Assembly: GCA_964647545.1 (NCBI GenBank)
Contig: CAZYHS010000006.1
Coordinates: 1 to 64,000, forward strand
Reading direction: 5' to 3'
Length of the DNA stretch: 64,000 nucleotides
From: CAZYHS01 sp964647545
GTDB taxonomy: Bacteria > UBA10199 > GCA-002796325 > 1-14-0-20-49-13
Made by a program: the position numbers and the translations under genes. The notes below the pieces were generated by a model, which was not told the DNA's origin, did no database searches, and saw nothing but the letters and a program-made list of their open reading frames with translations. This document shows positions 14,991-23,315 of the stretch, piece by piece. Position 1 is the stretch's first letter; every line of letters begins with the position of its first letter.

Positions 14991-17900
14991 TTAGGAAATC
15001 TCTTTTAGCCGCGAGCGCTTTTCGCTGGTGTTCGCCAGTTGTTCGGCCTCGCAGAAGTATTTTAGCCTTGAGGTTTCGTCTTTTGCGTCGGCGGCTATTT
15101 TAGCGCGGGTAAAGATGGCCCAAAACATCATGTCGGATGCGGCCGGTTTTTGGGCGAGTTTTAAGGCCTCAAAAACATGCTTTAAGGCCTCTTGGAAGTT
15201 CTTATCGCGTCTGTAAACGTCGGAGAGCTCAAGGTGGGCCTGACAGCGATAGAGATCGGCAAAACCGCCGCGCCCCCTTGTCTTTTCAAGAAAGGCCAGC
15301 GTTGCGACGAAATAGTCCTTGGCCTTTTTTAGTTCGCCCGAATCGGCGGCGATGATCCCCAGATTCATCACGCACACGATCGCCTGCTCGTCGCTACCGA
15401 GCCTGCGTGCGATATCGAGCGCGCGTTCGAAGTAGCCGGCCGCCTCTTCCAGCCTCCCTTGATCCGAAAATAGGGAGCCGATGCCGTTGTAGGCGCGGAA
15501 GAGATGGTCTAGGTCGTTGACGCTTTTTGCGTATTCGATGAGGACGATGAAATTATCGAAAGCGGCGTCGAAATCTTTTTTCAGCCGGTACGATTCCGCA
15601 AGGAGATACTGAGCCTTTGCGATCAGGCGGTTTTCGCGGGCGTCGCGGTAATTAATGATGTCGGCTTTGAGTCGTTCGATGGCCTGTTGATACAAGCCTC
15701 GCCTGAAATAACATTCGCCGAGGTTGTTATTTTTGACCTTGAGCTGTTCTTCACGCGAGAGCTTGCGTTCGGCAAGGGAGGCGGTTCGTTCATAGATGGC
15801 TATGGCAGATTCAAACCGGCCTGTGAAATAATCGACTTCGGCTAGAAAATTGTCGAGCCTTAGCCTGCTTGGAAGCGGGAGCTTGTCCGCGATTTGAATT
15901 GCCGCAAGAAAATGTCTGCGGGCCGCTTCGAACGAGTTCTTTTTAAGATGCGATATTCCGATGATCTCGAGAGCTCTCGATTCAAGGGTCGGGTCTCCGC
16001 ATTTAACGACCTCTCCGGCAAGTCTTATGGCGAGATTCGGCTGCAGCGTTCTGTTGTAGAGCTTGGCGAGATCGAGCTTAATTCTGGGCTCGTTCCATCT
16101 TTCGAGATAGGCTCGGCAGCTTGAAATTGCGTGCCAGTTCAGCTGCCGCTGCGTTTGAGTTTCAATGAGTTTTTGCAGCGATATTTTTGCCTTCGCAGGG
16201 TCTTTGCCCCGTCCGCTGTGATGTAAAAGTTCTTCTTCGGTGGCGTTTCCGTTCTTGGCAAGGTAGCCGGCGACTATGTCGTGCAGCTCCATTTTCACCG
16301 CTTTGGGGACGAGGTCATAGACGGCTTTTGCGGTGAGCGGCTTGCGGAAAAACATTTCATTAACCGATGTGCCCGATGATGCAAATCCTGCGTTGAAAAG
16401 TTCTTCTCTGGCAAACGCCGGATTTTCGCGGCCGAACAGTTCGAAGAGGGCCTCTTCGTCGATAGGTCTGCCTGCGACCGCCATGAGATAGGCCAGCTCT
16501 TTGGCCGGCGTTGAAAGTTCGTCAAAGCCCTCAAGTAGTTGCGATTTTGTCAGCTGCGAGAGGTCGAGGCGGCCGAGGTTCAGTTTAATGTCTTCGAAAG
16601 TCGATTCTTTCCATCTTCCCATCGAATCGACAAGCTGTTTGGAGGCAACGAACGCGCGCGCAAGCTCGGAGACCAGCAGCGGGTTGCCGTGCGTATTCTG
16701 CCATATTTCGCCGGCGAAATCGTGCGGGAGCTTTTGGACGCCGGTCAACGTCGTTAGATATTTTGCAAGTTCATCGGCGGTGAAATCTTCGAGGGCTATC
16801 ACAACGGTGTCGGGGGTTGCTATCGGGTATGGGAAAGTCGTCCATCTGTCTGATGTAAAAACGAGGAGCAGAGGGGCCGAAGTTCCATCTTCATTTATTT
16901 TTTTGGCAATACTGCAGGCGCTCTCCCTGACCGCAATCCCCCAAAGTTCGTGATAGAGCCTGTCGAAATCGTCGATCGCCACAAGTGTAGGATGATTCCC
17001 GATTGAGCTTACGAACGTGCGCCACTCTCCGAGGATGGACGCGTCGCTAAGAAGACTTGTTTTCCATTCTTTTATCTGGGCGATGTTTTTAATTTCTCTA
17101 AGCAGGCGCGACTTGCCAGAGCCTCTTTCGCCGCGGATTATCACGACCGCCGATCTTTTCTCATCAAGAAGTTTGCCGACTGCGGCAAGTTGCAAATCTC
17201 TGCCGATAAAAGCAGAGTCGGTTGGAATATAGCTTTGCTGGGTCTCTTCGGTTTCGACTTCATAAGTGCGCTGCGATCGCAGTGAAAGGTCTTGGATGAC
17301 CTCCGCAGCGGTTGCGTAGCGTTCAAGAGGATTTTTTTCCAGCAGCTTCATCACTACCGAGTCGAGATGGGGCGGAACAAAATTATTCAAAAGGCTCGGC
17401 GGGTCGGGGACGAGTTCGAGCTGTCTTTTTAACGTCTCTTCCATGTTGGCGGTTCGGAAAGGATTTTCGCCGGTGAGGGCCGCGTAGAAGAGAACTCCGA
17501 GAGAATAGAGGTCGCTTCTATTGTCGGGGTCGGCCCGCTTGATCATCTCCGGAGACATATAGCTGGGGGTGCCGGCGAGCTTTCCCTGAAAGCGCAGAGT
17601 TGCAAGTCCGAAGTCGATGAGCTTTATGGCGCAGCGGGCCTCGCCGCTTTCGAGCATGGCTTTGGAGCACATGCTGACCAGAACGTTCGCCGATTTAATA
17701 TCGAAATGAAAGATCTTGTTTCCGTGGAGATATTCAAGAGCACGCAAAGCCTGAACAAAAAGTTCTTCGATCTTTTCGACGCTTAGATTTCGGGCGGCTT
17801 GCAAAAATTCCTGTCCTTCGACCAGCTCGCTTGTGAAAAAGAACTGGCGGCTGGAGGTGTCCTGTTCAAAATCGTAAACTTTTGCGATGTGCGGATGCGA

Positions 17901-18122
17901 AAGGTGGGTGAGCGTTTCGAATTCTTTTTTGAACTGATCGAGCGCGCCGGTTTTTCCGGAGAGCCATTTTAGATATTTTATCGCAATCGGCTGGTCTGTT
18001 TTGGAGAGATCTTTCGCGACGAAAACTTCGCCTGTGGCTCCTTTGCCGATAGGCCGGACAATTTCATAACGGCCGTTAATTACGGCGCCGGGGAGTGCGA
18101 CTGTGAATGGCGAGTCCCCCAT
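14991..18122 (-). CDS. PknK-like serine/threonine protein kinase with AAA+ ATPase and TPR domains
   Basis: A 1043-residue signalling protein, cytoplasmic by sequence. Residues about 18-280 form a Hanks-type kinase domain: Gly-rich loop GKGATGEV, ATP-binding Lys49 (AIKYL), catalytic loop HFDIKSANVL (139-148) and DFG at 170-172. The Arg of the usual HRD is Phe here, but the catalytic Asp is kept, so activity without activation-loop phosphorylation is plausible. A P-loop ATPase domain follows (GERGSGKS near 331, AIDDFD as Walker B). The last about 450 residues are tetratricopeptide repeats. This order matches the PknK/MalT-like kinase family. A near-consensus promoter places the ATG only 11 nt after the -10 box. 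Confidence 0.92.
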   Translation of the reverse strand: MGDSPFTVALPGAVINGRYEIVRPIGKGATGEVFVAKDLSKTDQPIAIKYLKWLSGKTGALDQFKKEFETLTHLSHPHIAKVYDFEQDTSSRQFFFTSELVEGQEFLQAARNLSVEKIEELFVQALRALEYLHGNKIFHFDIKSANVLVSMCSKAMLESGEARCAIKLIDFGLATLRFQGKLAGTPSYMSPEMIKRADPDNRSDLYSLGVLFYAALTGENPFRTANMEETLKRQLELVPDPPSLLNNFVPPHLDSVVMKLLEKNPLERYATAAEVIQDLSLRSQRTYEVETEETQQSYIPTDSAFIGRDLQLAAVGKLLDEKRSAVVIIRGERGSGKSRLLREIKNIAQIKEWKTSLLSDASILGEWRTFVSSIGNHPTLVAIDDFDRLYHELWGIAVRESACSIAKKINEDGTSAPLLLVFTSDRWTTFPYPIATPDTVVIALEDFTADELAKYLTTLTGVQKLPHDFAGEIWQNTHGNPLLVSELARAFVASKQLVDSMGRWKESTFEDIKLNLGRLDLSQLTKSQLLEGFDELSTPAKELAYLMAVAGRPIDEEALFELFGRENPAFAREELFNAGFASSGTSVNEMFFRKPLTAKAVYDLVPKAVKMELHDIVAGYLAKNGNATEEELLHHSGRGKDPAKAKISLQKLIETQTQRQLNWHAISSCRAYLERWNEPRIKLDLAKLYNRTLQPNLAIRLAGEVVKCGDPTLESRALEIIGISHLKKNSFEAARRHFLAAIQIADKLPLPSRLRLDNFLAEVDYFTGRFESAIAIYERTASLAERKLSREEQLKVKNNNLGECYFRRGLYQQAIERLKADIINYRDARENRLIAKAQYLLAESYRLKKDFDAAFDNFIVLIEYAKSVNDLDHLFRAYNGIGSLFSDQGRLEEAAGYFERALDIARRLGSDEQAIVCVMNLGIIAADSGELKKAKDYFVATLAFLEKTRGRGGFADLYRCQAHLELSDVYRRDKNFQEALKHVFEALKLAQKPAASDMMFWAIFTRAKIAADAKDETSRLKYFCEAEQLANTSEKRSRLKEIS

Positions 18123-18133
18123 AAGTGCTCGTG

Positions 18134-18161
18134 ATTATACGGAATTTTTATCATCTGGCAA
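18134..18161 (-). promoter_or_regulatory. promoter of the PknK-like kinase
   Basis: TTGCCA (18161-18156), 16 nt, perfect TATAAT (18139-18134), then 11 nt to the ATG. No Shine-Dalgarno fits between, so the mRNA would start about 4 nt before the start codon. Confidence 0.6.
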
Positions 18162-18202
18162 CAGGTAAATAGTGAGGTCGTGAGAAGAGTGATGACGTGA
18201 TT

Positions 18203-18697
18203 CTACTTCACATTCAACTTCGCAAGAGGGGAAGAGGCGACTTGGGCGTGGCAGATCGCCGCGGCGAGTGCGTCGCTTGCATCTTCAGCCGCGATCTCCG
18301 GAAGTTTCAAAAGAGCTTTCACCATCTGCGCGACTTGAATTTTTTCGGCGTTTCCGTACCCGACCACCGCCTGCTTAATGACGCGTGTGCTGTATTCGAA
18401 AACTTCCAAGTTTGCGCGAGACGCCGCAAGCAGCGCGACTCCGCGTGCGTGTCCGAGCACGAGGGCGCTCTTTGCGCTCTTGGCGACAAAGACCTCTTCG
18501 ACCGATGCTGCGTTTGGTTTGAAACTGTCGATGACTTTCACCAGTTCGTTGAAGATGAACAAAAGCCTCGCCGCCAGAGGCAGTGAGGCTTTTGGAACTA
18601 TCAGTCCGTTGTCTACGTGGCTAATCTTGTTTCCTTCTTTTTTGATTACGCCCCAGCCCGTTTTGTGGGTGCCGGGATCGATACCTAAGATGAGCAT
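18203..18697 (-). CDS. ruvC: Holliday junction resolvase RuvC
   Basis: Endonuclease that resolves Holliday junctions with RuvAB in recombinational repair. The 164-residue product has the RNase H-like fold's acidic residues: Asp7 (GIDPG), Glu67/68 (VEEVF) and Asp139/Asp142 (EDASDAL). It lies downstream of yebC, a common order, but a four-helix-bundle gene is inserted between, and ruvAB are about 23 kb away. The start codon directly abuts a 9-bp repeat array, which therefore occupies its promoter region. Confidence 0.95.
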   Translation of the reverse strand: MLILGIDPGTHKTGWGVIKKEGNKISHVDNGLIVPKASLPLAARLLFIFNELVKVIDSFKPNAASVEEVFVAKSAKSALVLGHARGVALLAASRANLEVFEYSTRVIKQAVVGYGNAEKIQVAQMVKALLKLPEIAAEDASDALAAAICHAQVASSPLAKLNVK

Positions 18698-18699
18698 AT

Positions 18700-18753
18700 G
18701 TTAGTTCCGTTAAGTCGGTTAGTTCGGTTTGTTCGGTTAGGTCCGTCGGTTTT
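18700..18753. repeat. 9-bp-unit array, copy C (single orientation)
   Basis: Six tandem 9-bp units of the GTTARTTCG type without an inverted second arm. It fills the gap between ruvC and the four-helix-bundle gene and extends into the latter, supplying its stop codon and last residues. Confidence 0.8.
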
Positions 18754-19114
18754 GTTGTGCCCGTAAATAACGAAGTAGGCCGTCAATTAACTTTCGACAC
18801 TTCTTACATTGTTCGTACAAAGAGGCAAAGTCATTTTTTTCTAAATGTGCGATGTCCTTGAAAACATAAGCCAGAGATTGGACCTCGGAGGTGCTGCGTC
18901 TCGACATTTTTAAAAATCTAATAAATTCGGGGTTTGTTTGGCTTGCAAATCCTTCGGCTATGTTGCTCATGACCGAAACCGAAGCGCTGCTGATCTGGTC
19001 AACTAGTTTAAATGATGTTGAGTTAGACTTATTGATAAACGCATGCACTAAATTCACAAGCGTGCGAGCTTCTTTCCAGCATTCCAGATCTTCAAATTTC
19101 TGAATGGTTGGCAT
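18737..19114 (-). CDS. four-helix-bundle protein (23S rRNA intervening-sequence protein family)
   Basis: A 125-residue protein of the PF05635/TIGR02436 family. Recognisable features are FEDLECWKEAR near the N-terminus, SNIAEGF around residue 55 and a second-half helix pair ending in a basic tail. Relatives occur inside 23S rRNA intervening sequences and as free-standing genes; their function is not established. Here it stands between yebC and ruvC, flanked on both sides by 9-bp repeat arrays. Its last codons (NRRT and stop) come from the downstream array, so the native C-terminus may have been replaced by repeat sequence. Confidence 0.88.
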   Translation of the reverse strand: MPTIQKFEDLECWKEARTLVNLVHAFINKSNSTSFKLVDQISSASVSVMSNIAEGFASQTNPEFIRFLKMSRRSTSEVQSLAYVFKDIAHLEKNDFASLYEQCKKCRKLIDGLLRYLRAQQNRRT

Positions 19115-19142
19115 TGTGAAACTACCTTTGGAGGAAAATCAG

Positions 19143-19207
19143 GCGGCTAGGTCTGTTAAGTTCGTGAACAGAATTAACAGACCTAACCGGACTAACGGAA
19201 TAAACTG
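19143..19207. repeat. 9-bp-unit array, copy D
   Basis: Contains a perfect 12-bp inverted repeat (TAGGTCTGTTAA / TTAACAGACCTA) around a GTTC-GT-GAAC mini-hairpin, followed by further 9-bp units (ACCTAACCG, GACTAACGG, AATAAACTG). Lies between yebC and the four-helix-bundle gene. Confidence 0.8.
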
Positions 19208-19210
19208 TTT

Positions 19211-19957
19211 TTAGGCTGAAAACTTTTCGATTTCAGACGAATCGATGTCGAAGTTTGCGAACACGTTCTGCACGTCGTCGTGATCTTCGAGCATGTCCAT
19301 CAGCTTGAGCATCTTCTGCGCGTCGTCGCCGGTGAGCTTGATCTCGTTCTGAGGAACCATTTCGACGGCAGCTTCGATCGGTGTAAGACCTGCGCCTGTG
19401 CATGCGGTTTTCACTGTTTCAAATGCTGAAGGGTCGGTGATGACGTCGAAACCGTCGCCCAAGTCTTTGATGTCTTCGGCGCCTGCTTCAAGAGCGACTT
19501 CCATAAGCTTTCCTTCGTCAACGTTCTTGTCGAAAGTAAGCACGCCTTTTTTGTTGAACATCCAAGCGACGCAGCCTGCTTCGCCGAGGTTACCGTTACC
19601 TTTGCTGATGAGGTGGCGAAGTTCGGCAACTGTGCGTTTGCTGTTGTCGGTAAGAACTTCGATGAGCATTGCGACTCCACCCGGACCGTAACCTTCGTAT
19701 GTGATCTCTTCGTATGTCACGCCTTCGAGTTCGCCAGTACCGCGTTTGATGGCGCGGGTGATATTGTCGTTAGGCATGTTTGCTGCGCGTGCCTTTTCAA
19801 CTACCGTGCGAAGTCTGGGGTTCTTATCGGTATCGCCGCCGCCCATTTTGGCAGCAACGGCAATTTCCTTGATGAACTTTGAGAATAATTTACCACGCTT
19901 TGCGTCGGCGGCACCTTTTTTGTGTTTAATTGTCGCCCACTTGGAATGTCCTGACAT
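19211..19957 (-). CDS. yebC: YebC/PmpR family transcriptional regulator or translation factor
   Basis: The 248-residue product begins MSGHSKWATIKHKKGAADAK, diagnostic of the family, and has the three-domain length of YebC. Members act as DNA-binding regulators (PmpR) and have more recently been linked to relief of ribosome stalling at proline stretches. It is next to ruvC in many bacteria, as here with one gene between. GAGGTGACAAAATG shows a good ribosome site at the chosen start. Confidence 0.95.
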   Translation of the reverse strand: MSGHSKWATIKHKKGAADAKRGKLFSKFIKEIAVAAKMGGGDTDKNPRLRTVVEKARAANMPNDNITRAIKRGTGELEGVTYEEITYEGYGPGGVAMLIEVLTDNSKRTVAELRHLISKGNGNLGEAGCVAWMFNKKGVLTFDKNVDEGKLMEVALEAGAEDIKDLGDGFDVITDPSAFETVKTACTGAGLTPIEAAVEMVPQNEIKLTGDDAQKMLKLMDMLEDHDDVQNVFANFDIDSSEIEKFSA

Positions 19958-20205
19958 TTTGTCACCTCGTTATGAATCGTTTGACCAGAATATAAAATTA
20001 TTTAACCGGAAAAATTCCGACCTTCGCTAAAACATTGAGGGTTTCAACGTGCGGGAGGGGCTAGCATACGAAACCCAAAATGCAAAGGAAAAAGTTAAGA
20101 AAAAAGATAAGTTAGCCCTAGACAATTATCCGGCTGGACGATAAAATCTGAAAAAGACGCATAATGACTTGATCTTTAGCCGCGGCGTGAACATGGAGGG
20201 GGTAT
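19958..20205. other. divergent promoter region, yebC / TSP3 protein
   Basis: No gene is visible. The yebC ribosome site lies at its left end. At the right end GGAGGGGG precedes the TSP3 gene's ATG. A loose promoter match (AGACAA, 16 nt, TAAAAT, near 20120-20147) could drive the right-hand gene; confidence is low. Confidence 0.5.
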
Positions 20206-23200
20206 ATGCTTGGAATTGTTAAGTGTTTTATTGCTTGCGCGATTCTGTTTTTTTTCTCTTCCACCGGTTTCGCAGGAAATCCAAAAATATGCAATTTAGA
20301 TACCGACTGCCCCCAGCCGCAGTGCACTTGTATCGAATTTCAGACCGGCAAATTTTGCTCCGGCATGCTTAGCGAGTCGAAAGATATCGACGCCGATTGT
20401 CTGTTGGATATTCAAGACAATTGCCCGAACAATTATAATCCCGAACAGATCGATACAGATAACGACGGGAGGGGTGACCTCTGCGACAACTGTCCGAACT
20501 ATCCAAATTCTGAACAAGCCGATTTCGATGCCGACGGTCGCGGCGACGATTGCGACAATTGCGTTTGGAACGCGAACCCGAATCAGGCAGATGCCGACAA
20601 CGACGGTTTTGGCGATGCCTGCGAATGTAGTGACACCGAAAGTAACCCGTACATCTTCGGTGGGCTCGATGTTTGCACAAACGCCTCAACTTTAAACGAG
20701 GTCGTTTGTTCGGTCTTAAACGGTAAAGCTATAAAAGATGCGATCGCGATTTCTTGCCCTAGCAATGTTTGCTCGAACGGAAAATGCGAGCTGGGGTCGC
20801 TTCCCGATCAAGACAACGACGGCAAGACCGACAACGTTGACAATTGCCCGACAGTTGCAAATCCCGACCAAGCCGATTCTGACGACGATGGAATAGGTGA
20901 CGCGTGCGATCCCGATAATCAACCGGTCCCCGAAGACGCTGACGGCGACGGCATTGTCAACACAGAGGATAATTGCCCGTTCAGCGTCAATCCCGACCAG
21001 AAAGATTCTAATAATAACGGCGTTGGCGATGCATGTGAAGAGGTCGACACAGGTGATCCCGAAGGGCCGGCCGACCCCACAATGAAGGAAGATAATTGCG
21101 ACTACAAAGACGAGAAAACCATTCACTTGAACTCATGGAGCACGGCCAATCTTTACGCCGCAATAGTTGCCCCTTATCGCTATGTCGTTGCCGGTGAAGG
21201 CGGAAATATCGTTCAAAAATTTGGAGACAACGGCATCTGGACGAAAATGCCTAATCCTTGGAAATCAACCGGAATAACACCGATGGCAGGTCTTGCCGAC
21301 AGAAGCGTCACCGACATTGCCGTGGCCTCATCGGAAGGAATAAATCTGTCGGTAGTTGTAACTACCGCATCGGGATGGCTTTTTCGCGGCGACTTTAGCG
21401 GTCAAAGCGACTTGACGTGGAAACCGGAAGGACCAAACGGCGCCGGAGATAAGAGCCCCTTTGCGCGCGCACTTTTTGGCGTCACAAAAGACGGACATAA
21501 TTTGTGGGTCGTCGGCGCGGACGGCGCGATCTGGTCCAAATTCCGCACATGGCGCAAGCACGAACCGTTCAAAATGCAGGCCGCGCAAGGGGACGTTTAT
21601 CCCTACTCGAAGATTGTTTTCCGCGACGTCGCCGCAAAGGACGGCGTTGTGTGGGTTGTCGGAGATAACGGCGTAGTTCTCAAGTTCGCGGACGGAGTCT
21701 GGCAGAAAATAACGCTCCCTGTCCCCGGCGTAGCATCAAACGCGGGCGATCTTAGAACTGTTTGGTTCGACGGCTCGCGCACGGTCATCGGCGGCAATGC
21801 AGGCAAAATATATGTCAGCACGAACGGGGTGACGTTTGCGCAGGAGGCCGAGCTATCCGGCGTAGGCTCGGTCTTGAACATTTCGGGAGAAAACTACAAC
21901 TCTCTTTATGCCGTCGGAACGAACAGCGCTCTCTACAAAAAGGGCGGCGCAGTTTGGGATAAGATCGGTCTTCCTTACCCGAACACTTTGACCGCCGCCG
22001 CGGTGCATGACGGCAAAATGCTGGCTGCGGGGATCAACGGCAGCATCTACAATTTTAAAAATGGCCAGCTTGAGGTCGAACAGCTTAAACGCAACGACAT
22101 CGCAGAGAAAGACTGGACAAAGAACGCGTGGCGCACTCTCTTCGAACTCAAATATGAGAAGAGCGGTGATTACGACGCCTACGTAGGCGGCGATGATCTG
22201 GCCGTCGCAAGAATTTATCGGGGCGATAACAAAGAAGACCTGTTTGACGTGATTTACAGCGATGAAAACCACCTGCCGTTTAGTGTCGCCACCGACATGT
22301 CGAAACAGCCGGCTTCACAGGGATCTGCTTTGTCAGTGGCCTCGAAGACCTTCGGCGCGTTTCAGAACTTCGCTCAAAGGGTTAAAAACTTTGTCGGCAA
22401 GGGAGCCGGCGTCGCATCTTTTAGCGTTCCGGTCTTTGTTTTTGACTCGGGGCGGGATATCAACGACCTTTATGTCTCTTCCGGTTCGACGATCTTCGCC
22501 GTTGGCCGCATTCCCTACGTTTTGAAGATCGCCAACGGAGAAATCGGCAAAATAAAGATTCCGCTGCCAAGTCAGGGATTAAGCGGAATAGCCGATATGC
22601 GCACTGTTCGTAAGCTCTCCGATGACGAGCTTGTGGTTGCCGGGAATCTTGGCGCGTTCGCGCTTTCGTTCGACGATGCAATGACGAAGTTGCAGACGCA
22701 GCAAATCGAAAAGGTTCAAGTGGCCGACAGGTTTTTTTCCGGTGTTTATTTTATCGGGACGAACGGGTCTCTTTATGGAAGCGATTTTGCGCCGTTCGAA
22801 CCGGAATATTTCAGCATCGACAAGGTCATGGTGCTGAAAAACACAGACGACGACACAAAGTACGGAAAGATATCATTCATCGGCGAGGTTGACGGCAAAT
22901 CTTTTATGGCTGTTGCGAAGCAGGTTGGGTCGTGGAAGAGGGTCGAAGTCCCAAACGGAGCCAAGGCCCTTGGCGTCGAGCCGTTCTATCATAAAATCTA
23001 CCGCGATTACACGTGGCCTGCGCCGGATATCAAAAAGATCATTCATGGAGAAGTTGTCTATGGCGAGAAGGGGATGGTGAATGTTCGCTTCAACTATGGA
23101 TGGAAGTCAGTCGATACGGGCAATCAAGATGGCTCGATCCCTGAAGATTTCTATGACGGTTTCTATTCGATGCAGAATCACGTCGATCTGACCGATAAAA

Positions 23201-23286
23201 AATTCGACATAGTCGCAGATGTTATCGCCGTTGGCGGTCACAACGACATCATAAAATCTCATTTTAAATATGAGTGCAAATTCTGA
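20206..23286 (+). CDS. secreted protein with thrombospondin type 3 repeats and BNR/propeller-like repeats
   Basis: 1026 residues, signal peptide at the N-terminus (hydrophobic core to TGFAG). Residues about 60-145 and 200-290 contain thrombospondin type 3 calcium repeats of the form DNCPxxxNPxQxDxDxDGxGDxCD; these should bind Ca2+ and form a rigid stalk. From about 310 to the end are repeated modules with VVAGEGGNIVQKF, WVVGADGAIW, WVVGDNGVVLKF and GGNAGKIYVS, the style of Ycf48/BNR beta-propellers. No membrane anchor is seen at the C-terminus, which ends FKYECKF. The next gene overlaps by no coding sequence but follows within 30 nt. Likely surface or extracellular; target unknown. Confidence 0.87.
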   Translation: MLGIVKCFIACAILFFFSSTGFAGNPKICNLDTDCPQPQCTCIEFQTGKFCSGMLSESKDIDADCLLDIQDNCPNNYNPEQIDTDNDGRGDLCDNCPNYPNSEQADFDADGRGDDCDNCVWNANPNQADADNDGFGDACECSDTESNPYIFGGLDVCTNASTLNEVVCSVLNGKAIKDAIAISCPSNVCSNGKCELGSLPDQDNDGKTDNVDNCPTVANPDQADSDDDGIGDACDPDNQPVPEDADGDGIVNTEDNCPFSVNPDQKDSNNNGVGDACEEVDTGDPEGPADPTMKEDNCDYKDEKTIHLNSWSTANLYAAIVAPYRYVVAGEGGNIVQKFGDNGIWTKMPNPWKSTGITPMAGLADRSVTDIAVASSEGINLSVVVTTASGWLFRGDFSGQSDLTWKPEGPNGAGDKSPFARALFGVTKDGHNLWVVGADGAIWSKFRTWRKHEPFKMQAAQGDVYPYSKIVFRDVAAKDGVVWVVGDNGVVLKFADGVWQKITLPVPGVASNAGDLRTVWFDGSRTVIGGNAGKIYVSTNGVTFAQEAELSGVGSVLNISGENYNSLYAVGTNSALYKKGGAVWDKIGLPYPNTLTAAAVHDGKMLAAGINGSIYNFKNGQLEVEQLKRNDIAEKDWTKNAWRTLFELKYEKSGDYDAYVGGDDLAVARIYRGDNKEDLFDVIYSDENHLPFSVATDMSKQPASQGSALSVASKTFGAFQNFAQRVKNFVGKGAGVASFSVPVFVFDSGRDINDLYVSSGSTIFAVGRIPYVLKIANGEIGKIKIPLPSQGLSGIADMRTVRKLSDDELVVAGNLGAFALSFDDAMTKLQTQQIEKVQVADRFFSGVYFIGTNGSLYGSDFAPFEPEYFSIDKVMVLKNTDDDTKYGKISFIGEVDGKSFMAVAKQVGSWKRVEVPNGAKALGVEPFYHKIYRDYTWPAPDIKKIIHGEVVYGEKGMVNVRFNYGWKSVDTGNQDGSIPEDFYDGFYSMQNHVDLTDKKFDIVADVIAVGGHNDIIKSHFKYECKF

Positions 23287-23315
23287 GGCTCAAATATTTT
23301 TCGAGGAAGAGCGAT

